DNA from: Rachycentron canadum
Lineage: Eukaryota; Chordata; Actinopteri; Carangiformes; Rachycentridae
Assembly (NCBI GenBank): GCA_038496675.1
Contig: CM076650.1
Coordinates: forward strand, 8,388,891 to 8,452,890
Reading direction: 5' to 3'
Length of the DNA: 64,000 nucleotides
The first letter of the stretch is position 1. Every line of letters begins with the position of its first letter. Made by a program: the position numbers and the translations under genes. The notes under the pieces were generated by a model. The model had not been told where the DNA came from and searched no databases. It worked only from the letters and a program-made list of their open reading frames with translations. Below, piece by piece: positions 1-9,884 of this stretch.

Positions 1-164
1 CACCCTCCCCCCCTCTCCTCCTCCCACCACCACCACCGCCACCACCTCCTCCTCCTCCTCCTCGGAGTTTTGTGTTGCACTCGTTGCAGTAGGAGGGTCC
101 ATGTCCACAGAATGACGTCGCTGTGACTGCAAGTCCGACAGACTCCCTCGTTTGTTTTTATGAC

Positions 165-199
<35 letters not shown>

Positions 200-541
200 C
201 CTAGGGCCTAGAGTCGGTAATCTGTAAAATTACGGCCATAATGTGAGCTCACCTGCCGCTGTCGTCCGACCCGTCGCTGCCGTTCGTCCTGTCAGGAGCA
301 GCGGCTTCGCTACTGAGGATTACTAGTGATAATACGCAGTAGACTTCTCCAGTGTGTGTAGCTGTCAAACTGAAAACTATGTATTGGAAAGAGCAGACAA
401 GGCACATTTGTTGATATCCATTGACTTTGCTTTGCTTGTCTGTTTTTTTTTTTTCCTTTTTTTTTTTTTTTATGCTCTCTCCTCTGGATTATCGCTGCCC
501 AGCAACACAGCCACCTGACAACTCTGAATGTCGTAATTAAG
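1..541 (+). other. nr3c2: Candidate distal untranslated first exon (1-alpha-like), 5' limit unknown
   Basis: A consensus splice donor (AAG|GTAAGG) lies after 541, with no acceptor or coding frame that would make it part of an internal coding exon. The segment contains C- and CCT/ACC-rich low-complexity sequence (1-64), a CRE-like TGACGTCG at 113-120, a 33-base T run (167-199) and two further T-rich tracts near 440-470. Human NR3C2 is known to use two alternative untranslated first exons (1-alpha and 1-beta) upstream of coding exon 2; this donor is positioned to be the distal one. Inference only: the transcription start is not identifiable here, and a chance donor is possible. Confidence 0.4.
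167..199. repeat. Poly(T) tract, 33 bases
   Basis: Homopolymer inside the candidate distal first exon or its promoter; other T-rich tracts lie at 445-472. Confidence 0.9.
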
Positions 542-1079
542 GTAAGGAAGGACGGAGCTCGGTGTTTGACTGTACATTTTAATTTGGCGCTGGGTCTCAG
601 GGAATGAAAGCAAACTCTCCGCGGTGAAGTCGGATTAACGGCTGCTTGCATCCCCGGTCCGTGTGCAGTGGGAGAGGGACCTAATAACTTTCGCCCGGGA
701 CCGTTAGTCCCGTGTCTCTGGTCTATAATAAAAGTCACCCAGAAGTTTATGCAGCCTACTTTGGCTAAAAACAAAATTAACCTTTAACAGTCTTATTAAA
801 AGTCAGAGCAGATTTTATATTTCTGGACGCACCTGTCTAGAGGTGCTGAGAAATATCTCGTGCTACCAGTTTCTGTCTCTCTCTCTCTGTCTCCCCCCCC
901 TAAAAAAATATGACTTAAATAATTTAGATTTCCCTTCAACTGCACTTAGTCCTCTGTGTATTTTAAAAAGCCGCAAATGCGACGACTTTAACGCGGAAGA
1001 GAAAAACTGAAGAAGCAACAAAATAAAATAACAAAAAAAAAAAAAAAAAATTCATTTAGTATTTACTCTGCGCAAACGC

Positions 1080-1450
1080 AAAATGGAGAGAAATGCAGAG
1101 AGCTGCATGTCCTACAGAGGCAGGACAACCGCGGCCCGGAGTGTAGGGAGAAAGGGTCGGGATGACACCTCTTTTAGTTTTCATTTTATGTACGAGGACC
1201 TGCGCATATGCGTGCGGGATATTTTGCAGTCACCCCGCATAACTTTGACTCGAGATGTGTTGGCCGCTGGAGAAGCTGAGCCGTAGCACGAGTGCGCCGT
1301 GGCGTGAAAACCAAACACCGAAACGTCTCCTAAAGCAAAGTATTGCCACAGTCATTGGTTATGACTTGGTTTTAACGGGTATTTCTATCGCTTTTGCACA
1401 TGACGGGGCCGCTCCGGCCGCTTAAACAACATTTCAAGTTATGTCGCAGC
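1080..1450. promoter_or_regulatory. CpG-rich promoter-proximal segment
   Basis: CpG dinucleotides are dense here (about two dozen in roughly 360 bases), against very few in the AT-rich introns. Clusters lie at 1128-1140, 1203-1220, 1280-1320 and 1400-1425. An inverted CCAAT box lies at 1354-1358. A 67-codon open frame at 1083-1286 has no recognisable similarity and is treated as non-coding. The location directly upstream of the putative exon 1 suggests the CpG island of the nr3c2 promoter. Confidence 0.55.
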
Positions 1451-1497
1451 TATGTTGTGGCTGCAAGAGCAATAACTATTGAGTGACAGCTTCCGGA

Positions 1498-1601
1498 CCA
1501 ATCCATGAATGGCCTGATGAAGCTGGTGGATTTCTGCCTCCGTTGTCCAATAGGGGCGCAGTAGAGGTGGGCATTTAAACAAAAAGCTCAGCCGACGTCA
1601 C
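1498..1601 (+). promoter_or_regulatory. Putative core promoter: CCAAT boxes, TATA-like and CRE-like motifs
   Basis: CCAAT occurs at 1498-1502 and 1547-1551 on the + strand. The second lies about 20 bases upstream of a TATA-like CATTTAAA (1572-1579), followed by GACGTCA (1594-1600), a CRE-type core. If the TATA-like motif is used, transcription would start near 1602-1610 and the first exon would run to the donor at 1765. Motifs are seen directly; the start site is inferred. Confidence 0.5.
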
Positions 1602-1604
1602 TTA

Positions 1605-1765
1605 GATGCATTAACCCTTGCAGTGGATTTTTCTTCAAGTTATCACTGTACATCCCCTGTAGTGCAGCGATAAGGAGCTTTATCTGAGAGAGAGGAAATA
1701 CTGTACAGATTTGCTCTGGACTTTTGCAGATTTCACATTTCAGTTTTTGTCATGGATTCTTAGCG
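1605..1765 (+). other. nr3c2: Candidate proximal untranslated first exon (1-beta-like)
   Basis: The segment lies between the TATA-like/CRE motifs and a good donor (GCG|GTAAGC) after 1765. It has no long reading frame. Spliced to the acceptor at 2094-2095 it would give a leader that enters exon 2 nineteen bases before the start codon. The 5' boundary is approximate, inferred from TATA spacing. The alternative is that this donor is not used and only the distal first exon is spliced to exon 2. Confidence 0.5.
1752..1763 (+). other. Minimal upstream ORF (Met-Asp-Ser-stop) in leader
   Basis: ATG GAT TCT TAG lies wholly inside the putative first exon and ends two bases before its donor, so it would survive splicing. 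The start context has T at -3 and G at +4, which is moderate to weak. Such short uORFs can reduce or condition downstream initiation; whether this one is transcribed depends on the first-exon assignment. Confidence 0.4.
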
Positions 1766-2095
1766 GTAAGCAATTGCCATGTCAAAATCAGCGTAATCTA
1801 TTACACATTATTTCTATTTTAATTATTATTTCTACCTTCCTTTCTCATTTGTCTCACTAGGTTTTTATCCAGTGAAGAAGAAGTTACTGCTTTGCCATCT
1901 AACGCAAAACTAAAAGACTGTATTCAAAATGTAGATAAATTTATCAGCATGTTTCTTAATATATCACTTATGGTCTCACATGAGACCATAATCGCTGCCT
2001 TAAGGCAAAAAACCTACCATAAATCACTTGAAACAACAGTATTGTGAACTTTTTCTCATTCTTTTCTTTTTTTTCTTTCTTGCCTTATTTACCAG
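1766..2095 (+). other. Intron 1 (330 bp) with hairpin near its 3' end
   Basis: It is bounded by GTAAGC and by a long pyrimidine tract ending TTTACCAG. It contains a perfect 11-bp inverted repeat with a two-base spacer (1968-1978 / 1981-1991). A second acceptor-like CTCACTAG ends at 1860. No gene is seen within. Confidence 0.5.
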
Positions 2096-2103
2096 GTGAA
2101 TCA

Positions 2104-2226
2104 ATGAGCCAGCAATGGAGACCAAAAGATACCAAAGTTTCTTTGATGGAAGCGATACAGAGAACAGATGGTCTCAGGTCCCCAGCACCATGGAGTACTG
2201 CTGCAGCACAGAGGATTCAAGTCTGA
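2104..2226 (+). other. Overlapping upstream ORF, 40 codons, out of frame with MR start
   Basis: This ATG lies 11 bases before the MR ATG, in the first bases of exon 2, in a different frame, and its stop lies 112 bases inside the MR coding sequence. Its context is poor (T at -3, A at +4), whereas the MR start has G at -3 and G at +4. Leaky scanning would therefore favour the MR start while some ribosomes would be lost to this frame. The peptide has no recognisable similarity. Confidence 0.45.
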
Positions 2227-3907
2227 CTAGCAGTGATATCTTGATGGACATAGTCAATGTCAGCTGCCCTGCTGGAAGCCCGGCCACCGACAGCAAAGAC
2301 GACAATACAAAGAAGCAGGAGCAGCCAATGCTTCGGCTCAGCCAGAACCAGCCATTTGTTCTCCCACACTTCAACAACTCTCTCCACGGTCATAAGCAGG
2401 AAATGGACTCCAAGGAGCTTTCCAAAACTGTGGCTGAGTCCATGGGTCTGTACATGAATGCTGCCAGGGAGGCAGACTTTGCCTTCAGCCAGCATGGGGG
2501 CAGCACCAGCCCTGGGAAGATGTATCCAGCGTGTGGACGTCCAATAGAGGAGAACCAGGGTGGTTCCACAAAAAGCCCCAAGTTAAAGCCATTTAGTTTC
2601 CAGCAGTCCAGTACCACTCCCAGAGAATGCACCACCGGGACTCCAGTTAGCTCAGCGTCTATGCTGGTCTCATCTCTGTCCTGCAGTCCCCAGACCTCCA
2701 GCTCCATCTCCAGCCCTGGGGGCAGCAACAATATGGTATCATCAACCACCAGTCCTCCTACGTGCTTTGGACCAGTGTGCTCCTCCGTCAGTAGTCCTGT
2801 CAGCCAGACGTCATGTGCTGCAACTCTGGCCAACATCAAGCGCAGAAATTCAGCCACATGTAGCCCTGTAGAGTCCACCACAGTGGGCTCACCACCTCTC
2901 ACCAGCCCACTCAATGTCATGAGGTCTCCCATGTCCAGCCCCCAGAGTATGAGTAGTGTGAGATCACCTCCGTCCTGCAGCACTACGTGTAACATTAGGT
3001 CATCTGTGTCGAGCCCCACAGGTGGCAGCTGCACCAGCACTGCCAACAACTGCAACACAGTAAGGCCCTCCATCTCCAGTCCGGCCACAGGGAGCTCAAG
3101 GGCTGTCAGCAGCCCACAGAATCCGTCCTCTGCTGGGTTTCCCGTTTCCAGTCCTGCTGGTGGACTGGGTTTGGTGCAGAATGACACCAACAGCCCAGAA
3201 GCAACAGGTCTGACCAGAGACACAGACTTCAAGAACTTTGAGTTCCCCAAAGTAGAGATGGTTGATGGGGAGGTGTTCAACGTCGGCTTAGACCAGATGG
3301 GCATGGTTAAGTACATTAAGAATGAGCCTGGAACTGACTTCAGGAGCATGTGTTTAGGTAACTCCAAATGTAGTGTGAGTAGCACACCATTTATCACTCA
3401 GATTAAGAATGAGCCAAACAAAAATGAGGGATGTATGAATCAACAGCCCTATGGTGAGCAGTCACCTTCTCTTGGTCTCTTCCCTGCATCTGAGACCACC
3501 TATTTGTCCCTGAGGAATAACATTGATGAATACAGTCTTTCTGGTATCTTAGGACCCCCTGTCTCCTCTATGAATGGGAACTATGAGCCCGATGTGTTCT
3601 CCAACAATGTCCTGTCTAAAGGGGTTAAGCAGGAGACCACTGATGGCAGCTATTACCAAGAGAATAACAGCATGCCCACATCGGCCATTGTTGGAGTTAA
3701 TTCTGGTGGACACTCATTCCATTACCAGATTGGAGCCCAAGGAACAATGTCTTTCACGCGGCATGATGTGAGGGACCAGTCCAACCCTTTGTTGAATCTA
3801 ATTTCACCCGTAACGGCGTTAATGGAGTCGTGGAAATCTCGGCCAGGCATGTCAGCCAGAGGTGAAGGATACCCGGGTCAAAACTGCATCACGGACGGCA
3901 TGTCAAG
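2115..3907 (+). CDS. nr3c2: Mineralocorticoid receptor, coding exon 2: N-terminal domain (residues 1-597 plus part of 598)
   Basis: This exon encodes the whole N-terminal transactivation domain. The start at 2115 is the first ATG in strong Kozak context (GCAATGG) and matches the METK start of vertebrate MRs; the acceptor is at 2094-2095. Visible landmarks are a conserved MDIVNVSC block at about 44-51, the SKELSKTVAESMGLYM block at about 99-114 (AF1a region), and a Ser/Pro central region at about 150-350 with many SSP units, typical phosphorylation targets. Three psi-K-x-E SUMO-type motifs follow at K402 (IKNE), K431 (IKNE) and K505 (VKQE), then SGILGPPV (about 476-483) and SAIVGVNSGG (about 523-532). 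The donor AAG|GTAAGG after 3907 leaves AG, completed to Ser598 by exon 3. Reading past the donor hits TAA at once, so the apparent ORF end is not the protein end. Human MR's second initiator Met15 is replaced by Thr. Confidence 0.97.
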
Positions 3908-5874
3908 GTAAGGAGAATGAAAGCATGTCTATGTGGTCTGTGAAGTGAATGCCTTTCGCCATATCTCTGTCAGATCTGTCTTAAAAACTCTGACATTTTC
4001 TGAGTTGTGAAATACAGCTTCTTTAAAGAGAGTAGTAGTTTTCTTTTTTCTTAAATAATTATGTGTTGTGACTGTACCTGTATAAGAGCCAATAGCCTGT
4101 CTCTCTAGAGGATCAGATAAATGGACGGCCAGTTTGTTTCAGTTAGACTCGGATTGCTCATGGGATTTAGGGCGTTTGCTTTGAGAAGTGCTAAATAATA
4201 ACAACAGCAGGGCTTGGGAAAGGCAGCGGGATGCTGGCTGGGGGAACAGGAATTAAAGGACGGGGTCCAGGTCATTGTTATAGTAGCATGTGATCAAAAT
4301 ATCATCTCTGCTAGCACTGCCCTGTGCTGTACTGTAACACAGAGGCAAAGTTTACCTCTTATCAGGATCTGTGTGTATGTACAACAACAAAATTTATTGC
4401 TGCGTTATCAGGAGGTCCAGCTAAGACCTTGTGTAATGCAAATATCTGTTTTTATGAGCTCTAGGCCATTGGCAGCATCATAAATTATGAATGATTGATC
4501 ACATGCTTTTGTTGCCAAACTGATGAAATAAACAGTTGCTTTTGTGAGGGTGTGGGCTGAAACAAAACAAACAGGGCAGAGGAAAAAAAAAAATCTATAA
4601 CAGCCGCCAATCTGGCAAAGTGCAACTTTGACACAGTTGTTGTGCTTCCAATGTGTTCTGTTGTCCTACTTGCATGTGAAGTTGGGGGAAGTAAATTATC
4701 GTTAGCATGATTAATAACAGTGAATATCCAAGCCATAATCTACACATATTTCCTGTATGTATATTAATTTAGCAGCAAGAGATGCTGATGTTTCTTTACA
4801 GTAAATCCAAAAGGAGGTTTGTGGTCCTGTAATTTGACTGTGATGTGATTTTTGTGTTTTTAAATAACAGTGACTGTCTATTGGTGTTCTTATAAAATAT
4901 GTTGCCATCATATATTTATGCATGGGAGCAATGAAGCACTAAACAAAGTCATAAATATCTTCCTGTTTACTTGGCTTTGATAAGATTCAGACGCTTGCTG
5001 TAAGAGAAGTACAGTGCTTTATTTGCCATTGGTGGGACACTGGTGGACGTTGCTCCGCTATATTTGACTGTGACTCGACCCTGACAAGCCCAGACTGACT
5101 TTGGCCAGTGATGTTACGCAGAATCTCAAAATGGAGATTTATTAGATAAAAAAATTTTCCTGATTAAATTTGTAGAAGCCAACTTTGCACTGATGCGGTG
5201 CCATTTTCAGTTGTCTCTTTTCATTTTCATCAGCCCACTCGTTGTCATTCAGATTGCAGGGACAAGTTCAGAGGACAGAATAGGGCAAAAAAGCCAGTTT
5301 AATACTGTGTTAAATCACTGCAAAATTTATGCATCTATTGAAACTTTTTTTATGAAATATAAAAAACCTTTTCTTGTCATCTTTTACTGTAAGATATAAT
5401 TTTCTAGTTTGGTCAGACTGGATTATATATTATATCTGCACTGATATTTTTGTATTTCCATGGAAATGTAGATGTATGTACACTGTACTATGTGTATTCT
5501 TTATACTGCATCTCACCCATAGATCTGACCTAATTATCATCAGTATTTTATTATGTCTTTTCTGTTTGGCGTGTTTATTCAGGTTTGTATGTACGGTGCA
5601 CACTCGTCTAGGGAGTAGATACTCCGTCTGTGTGTGTGTGTGCTTTAACAAGGCTTGCAGCTCTGAGGAGACTGATACAGCCCGTTACCTTGGAGGCGAC
5701 CCATATGGCAAGAGCCAAAGCGATGTTGACGGGATCACTGCCACCTTGGTCCTAATGAGATCCAGCTTAGCCCTAATGTCAGACAGGATGACAGTAAGAG
5801 ATGGGCCACATGGCAGCCAGCCAGGCCGGCAGAGAGGCAGACAGCCTCAAACACACATATACATACATACAAAT

Positions 5875-5928
5875 CATGCATACACGCGCGCGCGCACACA
5901 CACACACACACATGCATGCGTGCGTGCA

Positions 5929-5973
<45 letters not shown>
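5875..5973. repeat. CA/CG/TG alternating purine-pyrimidine microsatellite (99 bp)
   Basis: This is an unbroken alternation of purine and pyrimidine built of CA, CG and TG/ATGC dinucleotides, with two CG-rich cores (about 5885-5895 and 5928-5940). Such sequences are prone to the Z-DNA form. It also generates spurious Cys/Val and His/Thr-rich ORFs on both strands. Confidence 0.9.
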
Positions 5974-5976
<3 letters not shown>

Positions 5977-7356
5977 CACATACAGAAATGTCTTGGGTAG
6001 AGAGCAGGAATCTATTATTTTTGGAGGCTGCTGCCTACTTACACCATCGTGTTACACCAGTAGTATTGTATTGATTGACAGCTATACTTAGACATAAACA
6101 TAGGCTGATTGTATCCTGCCTGAAATCTCAAAGTGCACTGCAGGAAATCTGTGATATTGTTGAGCTTTGGACTGACTACATGGTGCCCAGGCCCAATATC
6201 TCATAGGCAAAAATATTACGTAACCATTAAAAAGCACAACTAAAACTCTTTGATCCACTGAAGCCTTGGATGACAGAGTGTAAAATCCCTTGGCTCTTTT
6301 TTTCTCACTTTGGTTTCCTCTGTAAATGGTTTTAATTAAAAATGGCTGCTCATCTGAGCAGTCTGGATTACTTTGTGCAAAAACGTTTTAACTCAGATTC
6401 ACAAGAGAGGAAAATGGGCAGGAGGGGGGAGTCGCCCTCACCAGAACTGATGTATTTATGTGATATTTATTTAAACATATTACATAGATAAACCATTCTT
6501 ATTTTTAAAGTACAAACAAGTTTAATTCCTGCATTCTCTTGAAGAATGATAAAAAGTTTTGCACTATTAATCTGATTTGTATGAAATATATAAATATTGA
6601 AATTATGATAAAATGACCTACATTAATGCGCTGGATTATGTTGCTTGCTGCCTAAATCTCCAAATCTCTTTTCACCCTCTTTCGGACAATTTTGTGTTGG
6701 TTTGTGCAGTAATGTTTCAGCAAATAGAATTGCTCTATAACTTTTCAGTCCCCTGACCCAGTAATTTCATAATCTGACAAATGGTAAAGAGTCAAAATAG
6801 AGGTCAACAATGGATTTTTTCATTAGTGAGTAGCACCTTTCTATAGTCTGAGATTTTCCTCACTTAAAGCTTGCAGCCAGGTTCTATAGATTGACAGAGT
6901 GCCCATCACGAGGAGGCACCAGATTGAAGAGGGGAGAATGCTTTGGACTGGACTCTGGCCAACTCTCAATGTTCTGTAGAGGGATGAAAAGGCATACTCC
7001 TGAGAGCACACTAATAAGGCTGTAATTGTATGTTCCTCCACTAAATTAATGGATGGAAATGATTTGATTAATTCAGACACTGCTGGATACTAATATCCAA
7101 TTAAATCCCAACACCAGGCATGCACAAGGGCTCCTAGTGCATTATGGGTTCCTGACTATAAAGCTGGCAGCTGCTTGTTTGAGTTGTGAAAAGCATGCTA
7201 CAGGTGAAGGTGTTGGAGAATGGATGTGGGTCTCACTCTCTATGCATTAATTTGTACATTCTCCTGTGTGCTGTCAGATATGTAATATGCAGTAGTAATT
7301 AAACAAAGAATACAATTATTTAATTGTGCCAAATTCTTCTTAAGAACACATGCTGA

Positions 7357-7357
<1 letters not shown>

Positions 7358-7390
<33 letters not shown>
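7358..7390. repeat. Poly(A) tract, 33 bases
   Basis: Uninterrupted A run. No recognisable retrotransposon body could be assigned upstream, so it is reported only as a homopolymer. Confidence 0.9.
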
Positions 7391-7391
<1 letters not shown>

Positions 7392-9584
7392 AGGTTCATG
7401 TTTTTCTATCATTAGTGTCAGGTGTCGGTCATGTGCTAAATGAACACGAGTATTTCAGTCACATTCAGCAAGAAATAAAGCCTGTGCTTTCATCTGATTC
7501 TCACTGAAGAACTAGAATTTTAAAAGAAAACACTTTTTGTTTTTTTAAATATTTTTTTCATTTATCAATATGTGCTTCAAAAGGAATCTTGAATCATGAT
7601 TAAACTGTCAGGCAGTTTGAGAGGACATTGGTTGAATGGTCATGTTTTTCAGTGGGATCGAGACCTTGTGAGATTATTAATAGGCCTGTGAAGGATGCTG
7701 GGAATAGGTATTCTCATCAAACAGTTATTTACAAAAATGTGACATAGCATAGTACAGCACATAAAACAATGTAGAAAATACTGTGCAGGACAAATTTGTG
7801 ATATTAAAAAGTTCTAATTTGGCAGGGCATATAGTAGAATTCTTTGTTAATGTCAACATAAAGACAGGTAAGGATAATACTATACTCCTATACATATTAG
7901 TTAATGCTCAAAGTATCAAAGTGTAATATTATTCAGGTTATACATATTTAATGTGCACTGAAATATACTGGAAATGTCTTCTAAAATGTTCTCATAGCAC
8001 TTTGGAACAAGCACATGAATAAATCACTGTCTGTGTACAGGTCTCTTTGGCAGTTAAAAACTTGCATTTCAGAGCAGCAGTCCAGTCCAACAGTGAATGA
8101 TGAAAATGAGCTTGTACTCTCAAGCAGAAATTAGTCTCTTTTTTTTTTTTTTTAATACATCTAACTCACAAATAAGCGCAGTAGATTTATATTTTTAACC
8201 TTCAACAATAGGAAGTAGTGTCATACAATCTGAATACCAGCTGAGCAGGACCACTAATGTCTACTGGAAAAAACTGAAATGAATAAAACACCTGAATGAA
8301 AGAAATGTTAATACATGGAGCCTGAACGCATCCAGTTCTTTTTTATCTTCTGGGCAGCCGATCACTTCTTGGTGTGGGTGGATTGGAGTCCGTCTAAAGC
8401 AGAGTGTGGATGCAGTATTCAAGGTATGAGTAGTAAGAGTTGGAGCTACTGGTAAAAATCCATTTCCCTATTGTTCTTACAAAGAATTGTCCTTAAAATG
8501 AATGCCTGCTCTTTGTGAGGCATTTTAGACCTTGGCTGCAAGGTGAAAACCTGTAAGAGTAAAGAGAAGGACATCTGAAGAGCTCAGGCTGGAGTTTTTA
8601 AACAAGGCGTTCATATGGCTGCATCAGACAAAGGCAGGAGAAAATGTTCTCTACATGTGGGATACTGCTAGGTGCTTAGATGGTGCATTTCACTGCCTGA
8701 AATGAAACTGATTAACAAATAAGGATTATCATACACAAATAAATGTGTTATTACAAAATGATGCAATGATTTCAATCATTTTGTTCTGTTAAACATTTGT
8801 CAAAGATTTTTGTCAGTATATGTAAACCACATTTTTATACAGAGTAGAGTGAAATTATGCAGCAGAGTTTTGTTTATGAAGTCCTAATCATTAAAAGGTT
8901 TGTTGAAAATGTATTTATCAACCAAGTGTTGTGAGAATACAACTATTTCACTTAATTTACATGACATAAAATTATACAGAATCAACTTTGAGCATGCCAG
9001 GCTTGCCAATGTGGCTTGGCAGGAGTTTTTTTTTTTTGTATTTACAAATGCCATCGCAGACAGCCAGTATACCCTGTTGTATTGCAGTCAGCATCAGCCT
9101 TGTTTCTAGCAGCACCAGGGAGCTGTTTTCCATGAAAAAGCTCTGATAAGCCCCCTGTATGCCTCCCACCCAGCACCTAACAGCAGGCAAACAAAGTTGG
9201 CCACTAGCTGGAGAAAATCAAGAGTTGGTGGAGACCAAAATGGAACTAAAAAAAAGTATTCAACTTAAATTTCTTAAATCAGGTTGTGAAAGATATGAAC
9301 CTAAATGAATCCTCATGTTGCTGCGAGCCTGCTGGGTATCTAAATAAGCAAGTTTTGCTAACAAGTTCACCACATCAAATTTATAAGGTGATAATATGTC
9401 AGTGTTGTGTTTACAGCTTGTTCCACTGGCCAAAATCCATTTATGCTGTTTTAAGGGGAAAGTAAAGGTTTCTCTTAAAATCTTTGTCTCGCCACTATCA
9501 GCCAATTGACTTTTTTTTGGACAATTTAGTTTTGCTAGCAGTTCTATAAAATCCTAAAATACTCACCAAACAGAGATGTCATAC

Positions 9585-9884
9585 TATTGACCATTTGGAT
9601 TTAAATGTCATCACTTCATCACCTTATCCTATTAGATATCTGTGTGAAATTAGGCCATAATTATTATTATTAGCATATAATTATTCAATTATTATATTAA
9701 AACATTTTGCGGGGTCACAGTGACCTTGACCTTTGACCACTAAAATTTAATCACTTCATTGTCAAGTCAGAGTCAACGTTTGTGTCTAATTTGAGGGAAT
9801 TTCCTCGAGTTGTTCCTGAGATATCACTGTCACGAGAATAGGTCGGACTGCCTCCGGTCACGGCTGTCGCCGGCACAGAGGCAC
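9585..9884 (-). repeat. Dispersed teleost repeat, copy 1
   Basis: Read on the minus strand, this matches the repeat at 14150-14660: both share a palindromic GC-rich head (tgcctc..gtgcc..gcgacagccg..ggaggca), phrases resembling ctcaggaacaac and gagggaaat, TGACCT-type blocks and a ttcacacaaat..ctaatag stretch. I recognise it as a repeat common in percomorph genomes but cannot name its family with certainty. It carries tandem AGGTCA-like hexamers at 9721-9738. Confidence 0.65.

Larger units (their letters stand above)
3908..9584. other. Intron 2, first part: no gene seen
   Basis: This is AT-rich unique sequence. It contains the alternating purine-pyrimidine tract at 5875-5973 and a 33-base A run at 7358-7390. 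The short ORFs here, including a 208-codon frame running through the CA repeat at 5374-6000, show no domain and are microsatellite or chance frames. Confidence 0.7.

Noticed and set aside
1083..1286. 67-codon ORF in the CpG-rich promoter segment
   Set aside because: CpG-rich DNA has few stop codons by composition; no similarity and no link to the MR frame.
2390..3397. 335-codon minus-strand ORF opposite exon 2
   Set aside because: Shadow of the Ser/Pro-rich MR coding sequence; no recognisable protein similarity and no independent signals.
5374..6000. 208-codon ORF on the + strand
   Set aside because: Runs through a CA/CG microsatellite (Thr/His runs) and AT-rich intron, has no domain, and lies inside nr3c2 intron 2.
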